Source: Enoplolaimus lenunculus
Lineage: Eukaryota > Nematoda > Enoplea > Enoplida > Thoracostomopsidae
Assembly: GCA_030248215.1 (NCBI GenBank)
Contig: JASANG010003310.1
Span: 1-64,000, forward strand
Length of the DNA stretch: 64,000 bases
Reading direction: 5' to 3'
Part shown: piece by piece, positions 12,244 through 23,960 of the stretch
Position numbering within the stretch: position 1 is the stretch's first letter
How the letters are laid out: the number at the start of each line of letters is the position of its first letter
Made by a program: the position numbers and the translations under genes
The notes under the pieces: generated by a model
The model's input: only the letters and a program-made list of their open reading frames with translations
What the model was told of the DNA's origin: nothing
Databases searched by the model: none

Positions 12244-12502
12244 CAACTCTGTATATTCCAATGAGTTGAATAATCATCGAAGCTAGCGAGTTAGTTATTT
12301 CTGAGTTACGGCAGCGAGAAAGCATTAAATTCAATCTGAGTTGAGTTGATTTTGACTATAAGTTGATTTGATTCCGGGTGGTTTGACCAATTACTTAGAT
12401 TGAGTGGAATTAACTCACAATTCTGAATTCTGATAGTCCTAAACTCAGATTGAGTGATTTAACTCATTCTGAGTTAAAACTAACTCATTAGAATTTACAT
12501 TG
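12244..12502. mobile_element. AACTCA mariner-like MITE, diverged
   Basis: Left end CAACTCTGTATATTCCAATG, right end CATTAGAATTTACATTG. The interior has TGAGTTGA words. A TA flank is present on the left only. Confidence 0.7.
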
Positions 12503-12611
12503 AAGCTAGCTTCTCTTGAATCCATGTTTAGGATTATTGCCTGTTTTATATTGGCGCTGTTGATGAGCAAAATCAATTGCACTTTCAGTTTCCACCAACA
12601 AATTGTGAAGA

Positions 12612-13172
12612 TTTCTGTAAATTACAATGAGTTAATAATTAATCAACTCAGATGGAAAGTTTAGTTATTTCTGAGCAAACATCAATAAACTTTAACTCAT
12701 TCTGAGTTGAATTGGTTCTTATTCTGAGTTGAGACCTACCCGCTAGTTGCAGTTTCGGTTTGTACACACATCCCTACCGTATGGTTGGACAAATTTTTAC
12801 ATTACCGCGCGCATTATAAGGTGAATGACACCTAATTAACTCAGAATGAGTACAATCAATTCAGAAATTTTGAGATTGGAAACACCTAATGGGTCATCAA
12901 CCTTATAATGCGCGCTAATTTAAAAATTTGTCGAACAACCCGGTAGGGTTCTGTGTACAAATCGAAGCCACAGTGTAGGATGTCTTTTACGTCCTCGTTA
13001 GGGACTGCCCTACGTTTACAGTGATCTCGTAATAGAATGTGTGTAAACGACGTCGGGCCTTACTCACAGACCCAGACATTTTTTGCAGTAGCGCGTGCAG
13101 TGTACGTGGATGTTGCATAATTCAAAGCGCAGACCTTTGAGTGGATTCAACTCATAAAATCAACTCAATGAA
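12612..13172. mobile_element. AACTCA MITE disrupted by another inverted-repeat element
   Basis: Left end TTCTGTAAATTACAATGAGT near 12612; right end CAATGAAACTTACAGTGTA near 13172. The copy is more than twice the usual length because the element at 12743-12975 and further sequence lie inside it. Confidence 0.6.
12743..12975. mobile_element. Long-TIR element nested in an AACTCA MITE
   Basis: Two arms of about 75 bp face each other. The left contains GTTTGTACACACATCCCTAC and GCGCGCATTATAAGGT. The right contains ACCTTATAATGCGCGC and ACCCGGTAGGGTTCTGTGTA. About 65 bp with AACTCA-family words lie between them. Superfamily unknown. Confidence 0.65.
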
Positions 13173-13189
13173 ACTTACAGTGTACATAA

Positions 13190-13304
13190 TCCGAGTCAAG
13201 TTCGTCTCTCACTGAGTAAACACGTTTGTCTCCGGTGGAGTCGAATTTGACTCAGTTTGTGTAGTCCCGTAGAGCCTAGTTCACAGAGAGTCTGACTTAC
13301 CATA
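13190..13304. mobile_element. GTCAAATTGAC palindromic element, partial
   Basis: Retains GACTCAGTTTGTGTAGTC and AGAGAGTCTGACTTACCA; the left half is decayed. Confidence 0.6.
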
Positions 13305-14394
13305 TTTTGCTGAACCTCAATGGAACGTAATCAGAACAAAAAATAGTTGCAGGAACCTGTAAGAATTTGTCTCAACAGAGTCCGAATTTTACTCATGATG
13401 TTTTTGCTGAATTCTACTTCTTTGATCTTAAATACGGTATTATTTGTATGTACACCTCTGTGGTCATGTGGTGTGAATCTTGATAAACCTATAGCATACC
13501 TGTTAATATGTAATTCTTTTAGTATCATTTTGGCTTCAGATGTAGCAGTATAAACGTCTTTGCATTTGTTGGAGTACGACGACGTGTATTTTAGTTGTTC
13601 CGTCTGCTTTGTTTATTCCCGTTGTATTAAATTTTTCTGAGAAAACCGTTTCCGATTGTTTCAGGCGACACCGTTTTATATTGCTTGCTTGCTCAAAGGA
13701 GTTGAAAGATAGGGTGATGGTATGCAAACATAAAGTTTATAATTCTTAGGCGAAAACTATTATTTTTTTGTTAATAGAATATTTCAAGGTGTGCCATCCA
13801 ATAGGCATAATGAAAAGAAAAGAACTCGATGCGCAAGAAATATCATTCTGTTGGTATTTACTAAGCTAGTGTGGTACATTCAGGATTTTTATATCGTATT
13901 TACTATATGATGGTCTGATTTGGAAACATTGAAAGGCAATGGTAAATGTTAGAATTCTGTATAGAGCAAACACCTGACCACCATTTTTTCAAACTTCTTG
14001 AGTTGTTGTTGTTGAACGGTTTTCCGATTTTGTCTTTGATGAATTGAACTCTACTACACTACAGTGATTATTGTGACTTTACAGTTATAATACGTTGTAT
14101 CTTGATTGACAGACATACTTGTTATTGCTATTATTATATACCTTTAGTTATGTTTCCGCTGTTTTTGAGGGTAGCTGTTATGAGTGAAGTGCTGTGACGC
14201 GTAAATGGAGTCTTTGCACACACGAACAAGGATTGAGCATCCACCGGATTTTCAAATACTTAAGACATTAGGAAGTACGTGACGTAAACGATTATGTGTC
14301 TGGTTAAGTGGAACAACTGATATCAATCTAGATAACTACCTGTTGCGATTAAACTTTTTATGCACCGATACTCTAGTGTCATATGCTGGGTTGG

Positions 14395-14600
14395 CTGGGG
14401 TACGACGGTTTTTAGTTCTTGGTTCTTGCAGCTGAAAATAAGTAGCGTTCTTATAGGATTTATAACCCATGTACCATGGCCGAAAGATTCCCAGTCCAGC
14501 ACGTTACCACTGAGCCACGCCGCCTCACAATGAGCTGCCCAGTTTTCAGGCTTTTATGCCTTATAAGAACCTCAATATTGCACTCATGTATCTGGGTTCT
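14395..14600 (-). mobile_element. Element carrying a tRNA-like module, minus orientation
   Basis: On the minus strand the core reads GGCGTGGCTCAGTGGTAACG (A-box-like), then GGGTTATAAATCC (B-box-like), ending in an AACCGTCGTACCCCAGCC block. The same family is at 58925-59160, where that block appears inverted at the other end. A shorter copy lies at 14790-14900. Confidence 0.6.
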
Positions 14601-14789
14601 TCCACGTTTTTACCGCTGCTGCATATGAAGGCGGAACATATGCATCAGTGTTCTAACTGATGTGCAACATCAGCATGAGGTTTGTTTTACCGCCATGCTT
14701 CCATACGTCACACTCCAGCAGGAGAGTTAGGGATATAGAGGTGAACCCAGTCGTAAGTTGGTTAATGTAGGCTTCGATGGTGTTTTGTT

Positions 14790-14900
14790 TAAATGCTTGC
14801 AGCTGAAAATAATGGGTGTTCTTACGAGGCTTCGATCTCATCACCCATGGCCGACGGAATTTCAGTCCATGAGCCACGCCACATCACATTCAACTGCTGA
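14790..14900 (-). mobile_element. tRNA-like module, partial copy
   Basis: Minus strand GATGTGGCGTGGCTCATGG, then GAGATCGAAGCCTCGTAAGA and TTATTTTCAGCTGCAAG, matching the neighbour at 14395-14600 in order and orientation. Confidence 0.55.
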
Positions 14901-15563
14901 GATTTATTGCTGCTGCACATGAAGGCACATCATATGCATCAACAGTCAACATTTTTTACTTGCCCAATGCATGCGCATATCAACAACACTAACATGCAAT
15001 TCCACTGACTCAGTGTACAACGCATGAACAAGAAAGCAGATGCTTTTGCCTGAAATGTTGCTTATACACTATATCTCAATGGCGTGGTAAAAATGATTGA
15101 CAGTGTCGGTATATGTGCACGGTAACTTTAAGTAAATATAAAGTTTCCACACTTGTGCATATATACTGGTGCAGGAAGTTGTTGCAGTGACCGCGTGGTG
15201 TACGTAACGGGTAGCCCGTTTGACTCACGAGCATGAGGTCCGAGTTTAAACTTAAAACTTTGCACAGGATCGTGCAAAACAAATTGTGCAAACAGAACAT
15301 ATTATGCCAACAGCGAGCAGCAAACTGCATGAAACCCATATGCGATGCCGTAACAAGCTAAATTAGTTCCGGTGGTTGGACAATTGATATTACAGTTTTC
15401 AGTTTGTGCATCCATCATGATAGAAACTGAAACTAAACATCGTATTTGCAAAGTGTAGGATTAGCTAACCGCTGGTGTAAGTATTGTTAAGTTAAGATTA
15501 TTTAAAGATCGAGCAATGATACACGCATGCTGTATTTTTGTTGTCGTAAATTTGCTTTTTTAG

Positions 15564-15820
15564 TTATTGATCGAAGCCGAAATTCTGAAAGCGGCAGCAG
15601 TTATACGGACGGCGGGACGGAAACTCGTGAACTAAGGCCTGATCATGGCCGTAACAGTGGCGGTAGCCGGCGAGCAGGTGCCGCAAAGCCAGGTTTACTT
15701 CAGAGCGCAGTCCTTCAAACAAACCGGTATGATGCAACGAGAACAAACGATGCGTTGTTAGTTGATGTACTTGATAGTGACTCGGACGATGAAAACGATG
15801 AAGACACACTGTATGATCAG
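15564..15820 (+). CDS. Candidate upstream coding exon (acidic N-terminus) of the MFSD4-like gene
   Basis: An open frame ends at a strong donor (GATCAG/GTACGT at 15820/15821) in phase 0. It encodes a Ser/Gly-rich, then acidic segment with the run DSDSDDENDED. There are two options for its start. One is an ATG at 15527 in the same frame (98 codons). The other is an acceptor at 15561-15563 after a T-rich tract (TTTGCTTTTTTAG), in which case a first exon lies further upstream. Its phase fits exon 33175-33294 directly. It does not fit exon 30845-31135, which has an in-frame stop just upstream and its own ATG. Acidic, disordered N-termini before the first membrane segment are plausible for this transporter, but membership in the gene is inferred from phase, strand and composition only. 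Confidence 0.45.
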
Positions 15821-18220
15821 GTACGTTATTTGAAGGCATAGTGAGTTGGTTGGTAAGCATTTGATGTATGGTGACTGCAGGTGCGACTGGATATCGGGTT
15901 CCGGCAAAAAATCGGCATCCAGCTCCGGTACTTTAATATTTTAACGTGTCGCCGCTTCCAATACTGATCGCAAAAGTTTCCACACGGTGCCGCGCCAGTT
16001 TCGCAAAATAATTCCGCACGTAAAGCAATAATAATAAGTACCAATCGTGAGCAAAACATAATACTTAAGTCCACCAGGTGCTACAAAAATATATCCCCAT
16101 TCATCATAGACCACATTCCAGCCGTCACGGGGTATCACCAGAACCAATATTTTATACTTTATCCGATCAATCTTTTCATATTTTACATTTTACCTGCATT
16201 CCCTGCATAATTTTTTTCAACCGTGGACAAAATAAAATGAGAATTCTTGCGAATGCTACAATATATACTATTCTTGTTTTTTGTATCTAAGAAAGCGGAG
16301 TCTTCGAAGTTTTCGGTTGTTAAAGTTCTGGTGCCGTTCAAAAATTTATTCCCGGTTTTTGATTTATACAATCTCGACTCTCATTTTTATCAACATGGTT
16401 TCCGTTTGGAAAGATTTATTGAAACTATCAGTTCTGAATGTCATCCGGTTGGTTGCTGTATGTTTTGTAGTTTTCTATCCAGTGAACAGTTTGTGTTAGT
16501 TTTAAAATTTGAGTAATTTTTCGTTCTTAATCTGCGCAACTTTGTGCAAGATTTGAGATCCACAGCGGCAGCAGTTCGCTAGTTGAGAATCTATCATTCA
16601 CTGGTAATTTTAAAAAATCTTTTTTAAATTTCATCAAGAACCCCATCATAACTAAGTGTAACTGCCATTTTTTGGTTTTTGTAAATTCACCGAGCAGTTA
16701 AACTAGGCTTCTCAATCAAGTTTCACTACAAGCTGAAAATCAAATTGCGCACGTTTTCAATTTAATTTTAATTTTCAACCGCTTCGTCCGGTCCCTATTG
16801 GCTGTGAGCCTTAGACATAAACCCGGTATGTATCTATGTTAGCTAGCATGTGTATGTAGTATATTTTATTATGTTATCTATTTATCTATACGTATATCTA
16901 TATGTAGCCAAGGCCGACGGCGGGTATATGCTGGCCTTGTGGATTGCTTGACGGCTTGATTAAAATATGTTTTATGCGGTGTCACCGGCTATATAGGTGG
17001 GCGTATGCAAGGTAATAGGGTGATACTTTACATTCTGCCGGAATTTTTGGAGGAACGAGAAAAATACGCGTTCAAGTTGATTTTTGTATGTTGCAAATAG
17101 TTCAGATTGTATTCTATATATAGGTGTAAGTACGATGCAACTGTTGAAATCAATGTCCGCTGCTCATAAGCCTTTGTATAGTAGCATGTAGCTTTAAAAT
17201 GGCATATATTTCACCACGGAACTTGAAGAAATCGTTTTGGTTAAGCCTCGCCAGGTTTAGGCAAGTTTCTGTTTAGGAACTAAGACAATTGAAGGAGGTT
17301 TTTTGGCTTGGTTTAAGTAAAAAGATTCAGTTCCAGCTAAAACACTATACGTTGTTCTGTCAACCTGGTATAGTAGAGTACCCGGCAAATTTGGAGCCGG
17401 CGCACCATTGTTTCTTTCCCCGTTCTTATATGCCGGAGTCAACCGGATGTTAATTTTGCCGATATTGGAGCTGGAGCCGTACAGTACCGGAGGTTAACGA
17501 CCGGATATTGCATTTAAATTTGTGCGTTGTTGGCAGTATTTATTCGAGCAGGGTAAACGTGCGAATGTATGTTTACAGAATCAAAATTAATATTTAGTTT
17601 CCTACAAAAATTGATATATACCCGGTTGTGGTATTTATGAATGCCGTTTAGTATCAGATTTGAGTTAGCTGGCCCCGGCCGGATATCAAATTATCCGACT
17701 TCGACATTTTACGTGTATCGAGTCGCATTCTGATATATAAGTGGAACAATATATACTAAAGACAGTTTCATTATTTTTCGCCTATTGACTGCGATGCTAA
17801 GCAAAATAAAGTATATATAATATATACATTATATATAAATATATATAAATATATATATAGATATATATAATATATACGTAAATTTGTGAATTAATTTAAA
17901 AATATATGTAATATTGTTATTTTGCTTTTGGACGCTGCCGCGCGGAAAATGGTTAATAGAAGTTGATTTAATTTAGCGTATGAGTTCGTTCTGTGTTTGA
18001 TTGCGTTTAGATTGAGGTCTTTGCGGTGGTTTTAGTGAAATAGAATGAATAAGTTTTAGATTGTTGTGCGGTTCGCCTTAGAATGGTTTTTGTGGGAATG
18101 TTGCAGTCTGTTTCTAGCGGCGAAGCTTTTCGATTGTAATGTAAATAGTTGAGTGTGTTTGAGGTTGAATTTAAATTGAGTTTGTCCGTATACGTGTATA
18201 TATGTTACAAGTACGTATAG
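15821..18220. other. Intronic or intergenic stretch
   Basis: Holds a hAT-like fragment (about 15878-15930, GGTGCGACTGGATATCGGG), an F-family fragment (about 16530-16612, GTGCAAGATTTGAGATCC and the CACTGGT end), and an AT-only tract at about 17806-17880. No exon with matching splice phase was found. Confidence 0.5.
15941..16147 (-). other. Unassigned small open frame, minus strand
   Basis: A 69-codon frame rich in Trp, Tyr, Gly and hydrophobic residues, with a possible membrane stretch around YYVLLTIGTYYYCFTCGIIL. I do not recognise a family. It lies in the long intron of the MFSD4-like gene on the opposite strand, next to a hAT-like fragment at about 15878-15930. It could be an exon of an unseen gene, a gene remnant or chance. 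Confidence 0.2.
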
Positions 18221-18621
18221 GGTGGCATTATACTCGTCGTGCGGCGCCGTCCGTCACCGTGTGTCACACGTACGGCGCTGTCTGTCACACGTACGGCGCT
18301 GTCTGTCACACGTACGGCGCCGTCTGTCACACGTACGGCGCCGTCTGTCACACGTACGGCGTCGTCGGTCACACGTACGGCGCCGTCTGTCACACGTACG
18401 GCGTCGTCGGTCACACGTACGGCGCCGTCTGTCACACGTACGGCGTCGTCGGTCACACGTACGGCGCCGTCTGTCACACGTACGGCGTCGTCGGTCACTG
18501 TTCGTCACCGTGCGTTATTGTACACAAATTACACACGTATACCGTATAGTGACGGGTAGTGACGAACGGCGCCGTACGGATGACGGACGGCGCCGGATGT
18601 CAACAAAAGCATAGCGCAACC
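18221..18621 (+). mobile_element. GTGCGGCGCCGTCCGTC inverted-repeat element with minisatellite core
   Basis: One end is GGTGGCATTATACTCGTCGT followed by GCGGCGCCGTCCGTCACC. The other reads, reversed, GGTTGCGCTATGCTTTTGTTG-like sequence ending CCGGCGCC. The same ends occur at 51249-51437 and, shortened, at 35192-35287. The middle of this copy is expanded into a 21-bp tandem array (18262-18500). It is much more GC-rich than the surrounding DNA. Confidence 0.75.
18262..18500 (+). repeat. 21-bp minisatellite with 42-bp higher-order period
   Basis: About eleven units of 21 bp built on GTCACACGTACGGCGCCGTC. The early units vary at one position (GCT/GCC). From about 18358 onward, two variants alternate strictly: a GGCGCCGTCT type and a GGCGTCGTCG type. 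This gives a 42-bp higher-order unit, as expected from unequal exchange of a dimer. Because 21 is a multiple of three, several frames on both strands stay open without being genes. Confidence 0.95.
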
Positions 18622-18885
18622 TTACTACTTTACTACTAGACATATGTTTGTTTGGAAATAAAATTTTGACTCGAATGTGGATGGATTATTTAAGCTAACA
18701 AACAGCAGTCGGCAAATTTTGATATAAATTTATTAGGAAAAGGTCCTGTCTTAGGGCTTTAAAACGAATATTTGGTCAACTGTGTTCTACAAGTGAGAGA
18801 CATAGATCTACGATTAGCTTTAACCTTCCCCCGAGATTTCTTTTGGGACCTACATGTTATGTATAATAGCAAAACAAAGTATTAT

Positions 18886-19109
18886 CAGGGTGCAAGCAGA
18901 ATTACAATTTACCGGAACTGGAATTGGAAAAATTTACCGGGACTGGAAAGTTATTTTCGGTGATTGTATGTATCTTTTATCGTCATTTTTATTAAATGCT
19001 TAGCTTTTTTGCGACCAAAATTAAATATCGAAATTTTTCATTTCGGTGAAAATTTATTGGAACCGGAAGGTGAAAAAAATCCCGGAACTGCAATTCTGTT
19101 TACATCCTG
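18886..19109. mobile_element. hAT-like CAGGGTG mini-element, CCGGAA type
   Basis: Left end CAGGGTGCAAGCAGAATTAC; right end the reverse of CAGGATGTAAACAGAATTGC. Internal words include TTACCGGAA and GGAACCGGAAGG. No clear 8-bp duplication. A second fragment follows at about 19123-19165. Confidence 0.65.
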
Positions 19110-22100
19110 ACATATACAACTGCGTGCAACCAGAATAATAAATTACCGGAACCGGAAGGTTAAAAAAATAACCAAGGCAATATTTACTTATGAGACATTT
19201 AGTTGTTCCTGTGTGCACTCGGAGGAACATCATTGAAATTAGATTACCTGTCGTTTTAGTGAAAGCTGCAGCTATTAAATAAGTAAGTTTGCGATTTAAG
19301 CCGAAATCAGTGTTGATTGCTGTGTGTATAGGCAAGACTTTGGCGTGATTGCAGATACTTGTTAGTAATAGATTTTTTAAAGAAGCGTACTATGACACTT
19401 GCTAATTTTAATATGAATTATTCAAATGAGTTACTTCAAGTCGACAAATATGCTAAGCGTAAATTTGATGTAAGCCCAAAGTCGCAGTAATTACATATAT
19501 ATAGTATAGCTGGCTGTAGTACGACTCTGAATATTATGGATGATTTGACTGGTTTTACGCAGTTGTGATGCTTTGACCATTTGAAAAGGTTTAATTAAAA
19601 AGTTTCAAAATTCAAATAATCACTATGTCAGTTGACGTTAAAATTGAACTTAAGTCATCATGTCTTTACAACAAAGCCTTTATCTACTTTAAATGTTAAA
19701 ATCAGCATTAAATCAGTAGAGAAACATACAACAAACATGGCCGAAAACGCCTTGCATGTATAAGAAGATAAAGGACGAATATCTTCTGTGTAAACTGAGT
19801 ACAATTGAGGATCGGCCAGAAAATACCCACGGGTGGGGGGACTTGAATGGGTTCGTCGCCCAATACAGATTGGTTTGCCGATCGCTGGCCAGGGGCCACT
19901 AAACAATTTTGCAACAAAATTAACCGAATTCAATGTGTAGAATAAGACTGTTTGTTTGCCCGTTCTATGAATCTGTCGGCTCGCTTCAGTAGTAACGCTA
20001 ACTCCTAGTAGTGAGAATGTCTTGGACTGGGTAATATCTTCTTTTAAATTTATCTTTTTGGAATGATAGTTAAGATGCGTCTTAATCAGTTCCAGTTTTT
20101 GTGTCGGGGTTTACTGAGTTTAATCTTATGTTGTATTTTGACTTTGAGCAATGACGTCCATGTTTGGGCTGAGGCCCATGTGTGGCTGGATAGTTGTATC
20201 GCTGTTGCTCTGCCTCTCTCTCGGTCACGCTGTTTGTGTACTCGATAGCCTGGGTGTGAGTGGAGTTTGTAGTTGGGAAATGAAAATTAAACGGCTGAGT
20301 GTACTATGGAGGTGCTTGGGTTTGGCCGGTTTTGCTGGCGAATACTTCAAACGGATGGAGATGTGTCTACGAGTAAGGGGCCGATGGGTGCTAAGATTAT
20401 CAAAAGGTTTATGATTATGGTAGGTGCAAAACTGAGCGTTGTTGGGGATTGAAAAATATGTAGGTGATGGATTTGTTGTGATTGGCTGTAAGCATGATTA
20501 ACAGCGTTAGCTTGGAACAAGCTTACCCGCCGCTGTTCTGTTCTTGTTACGGTAATTTAGCAGGATTACTTCTCGATATGGTGTTAGAAAATCAAATATT
20601 GACTATCGCAAGCGTTAGTGTAAGCCTTATCGTAGTGTGTGCCTACTAAATGTTATAGCCTTTGCCTGATCCTTGGCTGGTTTTTTTTGACAATTGTGGT
20701 ATTGATCGAATTTCGAAAAGTTTTACTATGGATATTCATTGCAAAGTCCGCGTGGCAGAATGATTTAAAATTTGGGCAAAATTTGCGTTTGAACTTGAGT
20801 CAAAATTTTAAAATTACATTTAATTTGAATTGTGTTGCAAATTATAAAAAAATGTCATTAATTGAGAATTTAGGAACAATTGTGTTAAGCATCGTTAGCA
20901 CCGAGTTTAAGATCTGATATGATTGGCTATTTTTTGCCAACAACATTGACGGTCTTTTGAGGCATTTCTCGATGGTCCTTTGAACGGCTCAAGGGCTGAA
21001 AAAACTGCCGTATTAATCTGGCGCGGAATGGGTTTATATGTTTTGAATGTAGTCAATGTTTTTGGATTGGGGTTTTGGGTGGTTAGCTTTTTTGAGTTAG
21101 TGTTTGATGGGTTGTTCATTTCGACGGCACTTTTGTTGTTTAGTGGTGCTTAAGTTTAGAATATTTGGTTTGGATTTAGATTCGATAGTTGACTGAGTCA
21201 GTTTTTTAGATAAGTGCTGGGCAAAAAATAAACCCACACAAACCAGAGTTATTGGAAGTGTTTGATTTTAGCCTAAGCCTAAATTTATGCGAATGTTTAT
21301 GTTTTTTTCTAGCGGCGTACGTAAGTTAAATGGCTGGGCGTTATTGAAAAAGTAACAGGTATTTCTAAATTTGCAATGTTGTGTTTACATCAATTGGTGG
21401 TTTTTGGTTTCAGTGTCCGTCACACTACCCTATCAAAGGTCACCTAGTGTACGCATGATATTGGTGGAAATTGCATTATATTGATTGAGTTTTTTTTCTG
21501 CAAAAACCATAGTTTAAGTAATGTTAAACTTAGAACGAAAGTAGAACGAAAGAGTTGAAGCATTTTATTACGTAGTAATGAAAGCTTGTGTTGGACCAAA
21601 GTAGGTGGTTGCATCAAACGTTTCAGACTTTTTAGCATAACTTTGACTTACGATTAAAATTAGGCTTAGGTTCAGTCTTGTAAAGCAATATTTTAACAAG
21701 ATATAAACGAATACAGAGTGACTTGATCACTGCAGTCAACAATTGCAATGTACGTATATACTCGATTTTGTTTGTTAATGGTAGAAAACGTTTCTGGTTT
21801 AGGTTGAGGCAAAATTAATCCAGGTGTTATTATTCAATCGGCATAATTACGTTCTTTGTAGGAATCAGTATTATATATACACGAGTTTGTTATTATATTC
21901 GTACGTACGTTCTACGTACATTTACGTTCGGTGAAAATAAGGTTACAACCCCCTCGGGTAAGCGTTTAATGCGAGAATGCGAAATACTGAGGGGTGGAAA
22001 TGATTTTTTCGAGGGTCGTACAGTAATATTTAATACTTTAGGGCAGATTGAGTTAAACCAGTCTCGTGTTCTCGTGTGCAATTTGTTGTTACAGGGGGTG

Positions 22101-22344
22101 TTAAACCCATTTTTATAGGGGGTCGTCGATTAATACCCCCGGTTTCTAAGAGCCTGGCTATATGGTATATACCTCACAAAATACGATAGCCATGGGTGTA
22201 TGATTAATGTTGGATTACGACCTGTGTTCATCTGAGACCATATCACGTGTATTCCGTTGTGTGTTGGCAAATTCAATTAGTCGTTCGTTAGGTTCAAGGC
22301 AGTTTAAGGCCATTTGGTGTCATTGAGCGTCGTACGGTACAATG

Positions 22345-22430
22345 CAGTTGTATTCTCAAATGTGTATAGCATCTATTTACCAGTTAGCAATAGGATCATT
22401 CAGTAAAACAAGCGCATTTGCGATAGTTGC
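22345..22430. mobile_element. GCCCGTATTCTCAAATG-family fragment
   Basis: Contains GTATTCTCAAATGTGTATAG and CAGTTAGCAATAGG; the second half is missing. Confidence 0.5.
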
Positions 22431-23050
22431 AGTGATGAAACACGAAACTTTGGTCACGGAAAACTTGCAAAATCACGAAAATTGCACCAAATCATAGCGA
22501 CTAAATTGTTGTGTGAGAATAATTATTTTAATTTTTTTATAATTTTTATTGAAATATGCGTACGCTGTACACATGTTTGACTGCGGTTTTGTGTCGGGCA
22601 AAAGAATTTGACGTGTGGCTAACGTCTTGTTTAGCATGCGATTGGTGCATCCATGAACTTTTTCTAGCTATGTTATATATGTTGTATTCGTTTGCGATTT
22701 GTTGCTAAGTTTTAAAATAACAACACAATCAGTTGTTTTGATTATGCAGTGCGAGTTTTATGTGTGTTAGACCCTAAACTGTAGGCATAGGTTCAAAATA
22801 AAATAGAAAACATTAAATAACGGGCGTTTCGGGTTTTGATGAGGCATAATGAAATACGAAAAATTCCGGTGACATGCGGTTGCGTATTCTTGGCGTTTGA
22901 TTGGTTGGTTTAAGCAGCTGGTTGCGGTATTGAGATATTATTAGCTAATTGCCAATACTCGACATTGAACAGGTTGATTGTTGAAGTGTAGTAATTCAGC
23001 TAATTCTAAGGTCCCCGTGATGTCAGGCTTGGGGATTTAACAACGCCTAG

Positions 23051-23116
23051 CAGGGCGCAACCGGAATTACAATTTACCGGAACCGGAACAGGAACCAGAA
23101 TTCCGGTTGCACCGTG
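23051..23116. mobile_element. 66-bp hAT-like micro-element with perfect 8-bp target duplication
   Basis: Starts CAGGGCGCAACCGGAATTAC and ends CCGGTTGCACCGTG, with GGAACCGGAACAGGAACC-type words between. It is flanked on both sides by ACGCCTAG (23043-23050 and 23117-23124), the 8-bp duplication expected of the hAT superfamily. Confidence 0.88.
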
Positions 23117-23820
23117 ACGCCTAGAGGTGTAGTTTCATCAAGAGCAGTGGATGAAAGGTAATTTATTTTGGTTAATTTTTTCCACCAGGGTTTTCGGCTG
23201 AAAATATATGGGAATAGCTTGTTTTATGGGTGTATTGGACACGTGGAACGAGGAAGAGACCAGTAGAGGAACAGATTGGTGATGGTGTTTGTTGATGGGT
23301 AGCAAAGTAATTTGCCTAATGGCATCGTTAGGTGCTATACTGTTTTGAATGACAGTGGAAATGGATGGGTTTGAAAGCAGGATTAATGTATGGGTTCTTC
23401 AGCGACAATATGTTAAGGATTAGGCTCAAGCTTAGGCAAAGACTTTAGTCGGAGCTAAGCGTTTTTGTAACCGGAGCCGGATAATTAATTCGAATCGGAT
23501 ACTGAGCGAGATTCAAATAGCAGAACATAGCTAACAACGTTTCCTTCCGTGGCCTAAGATATCCAAAGTGTTTACGAAAGCTTAACGTCACACGCCCGAC
23601 ATATTTTCAACACTTTACCAGCAACTTTATTTCACTATTCTATGTTTTTGTGTAGCTTTGTGTTCCGTTGCGATTCGCTACCAAATTTTCGTGAAAAACT
23701 CTATATGGTACTGCTTAACTTAGAACTAAGAAGTATTATATTTGTGTAGGTGTAGGCTTAGTTTTACACTTACTTTTACGCCCATAAGTTTAGGCTCAGA
23801 CTTCGAGACAGGCTTACAGT

Positions 23821-23960
23821 GGTCAAATAAACAATCTAAATATTGTGTAGTGTCTACAGCAAACCGTAGGAAAACATAAAAATACCGCGTACGGCAATTT
23901 CTTGTGATTTTCATTTTTTGAAACGAGAACCAATCGTGATACGATTGTTTTCCATGCGGC
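23821..23960 (-). repeat. Dispersed repeat, empty-site relative of 53866-54350
   Basis: About 140 bp matching 53866-53981 plus 54326-54350 on the same strand, including AATAAACAATCT, TTGTGTAGTGT, CAGCAAACCGT and CGAGAACC blocks. Here the region reads CGTGATACGATTG without the hAT-like insert found at 53982. Confidence 0.75.

Larger units (their letters stand above)
13305..15563. other. Intergenic stretch without a supportable gene
   Basis: Apart from the tRNA-like repeat modules at 14395-14600 and 14790-14900, I see only AT-rich sequence. Short open frames here (for example 13331-13528) show no recognisable domain and overlap frames on the opposite strand. Confidence 0.5.

Noticed and set aside
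18202-18614. Several overlapping open frames of 84-130 codons on both strands
   Set aside because: They are a by-product of the 21-bp minisatellite. Its length is a multiple of three and the unit lacks stops in most frames, so long frames open without selection.
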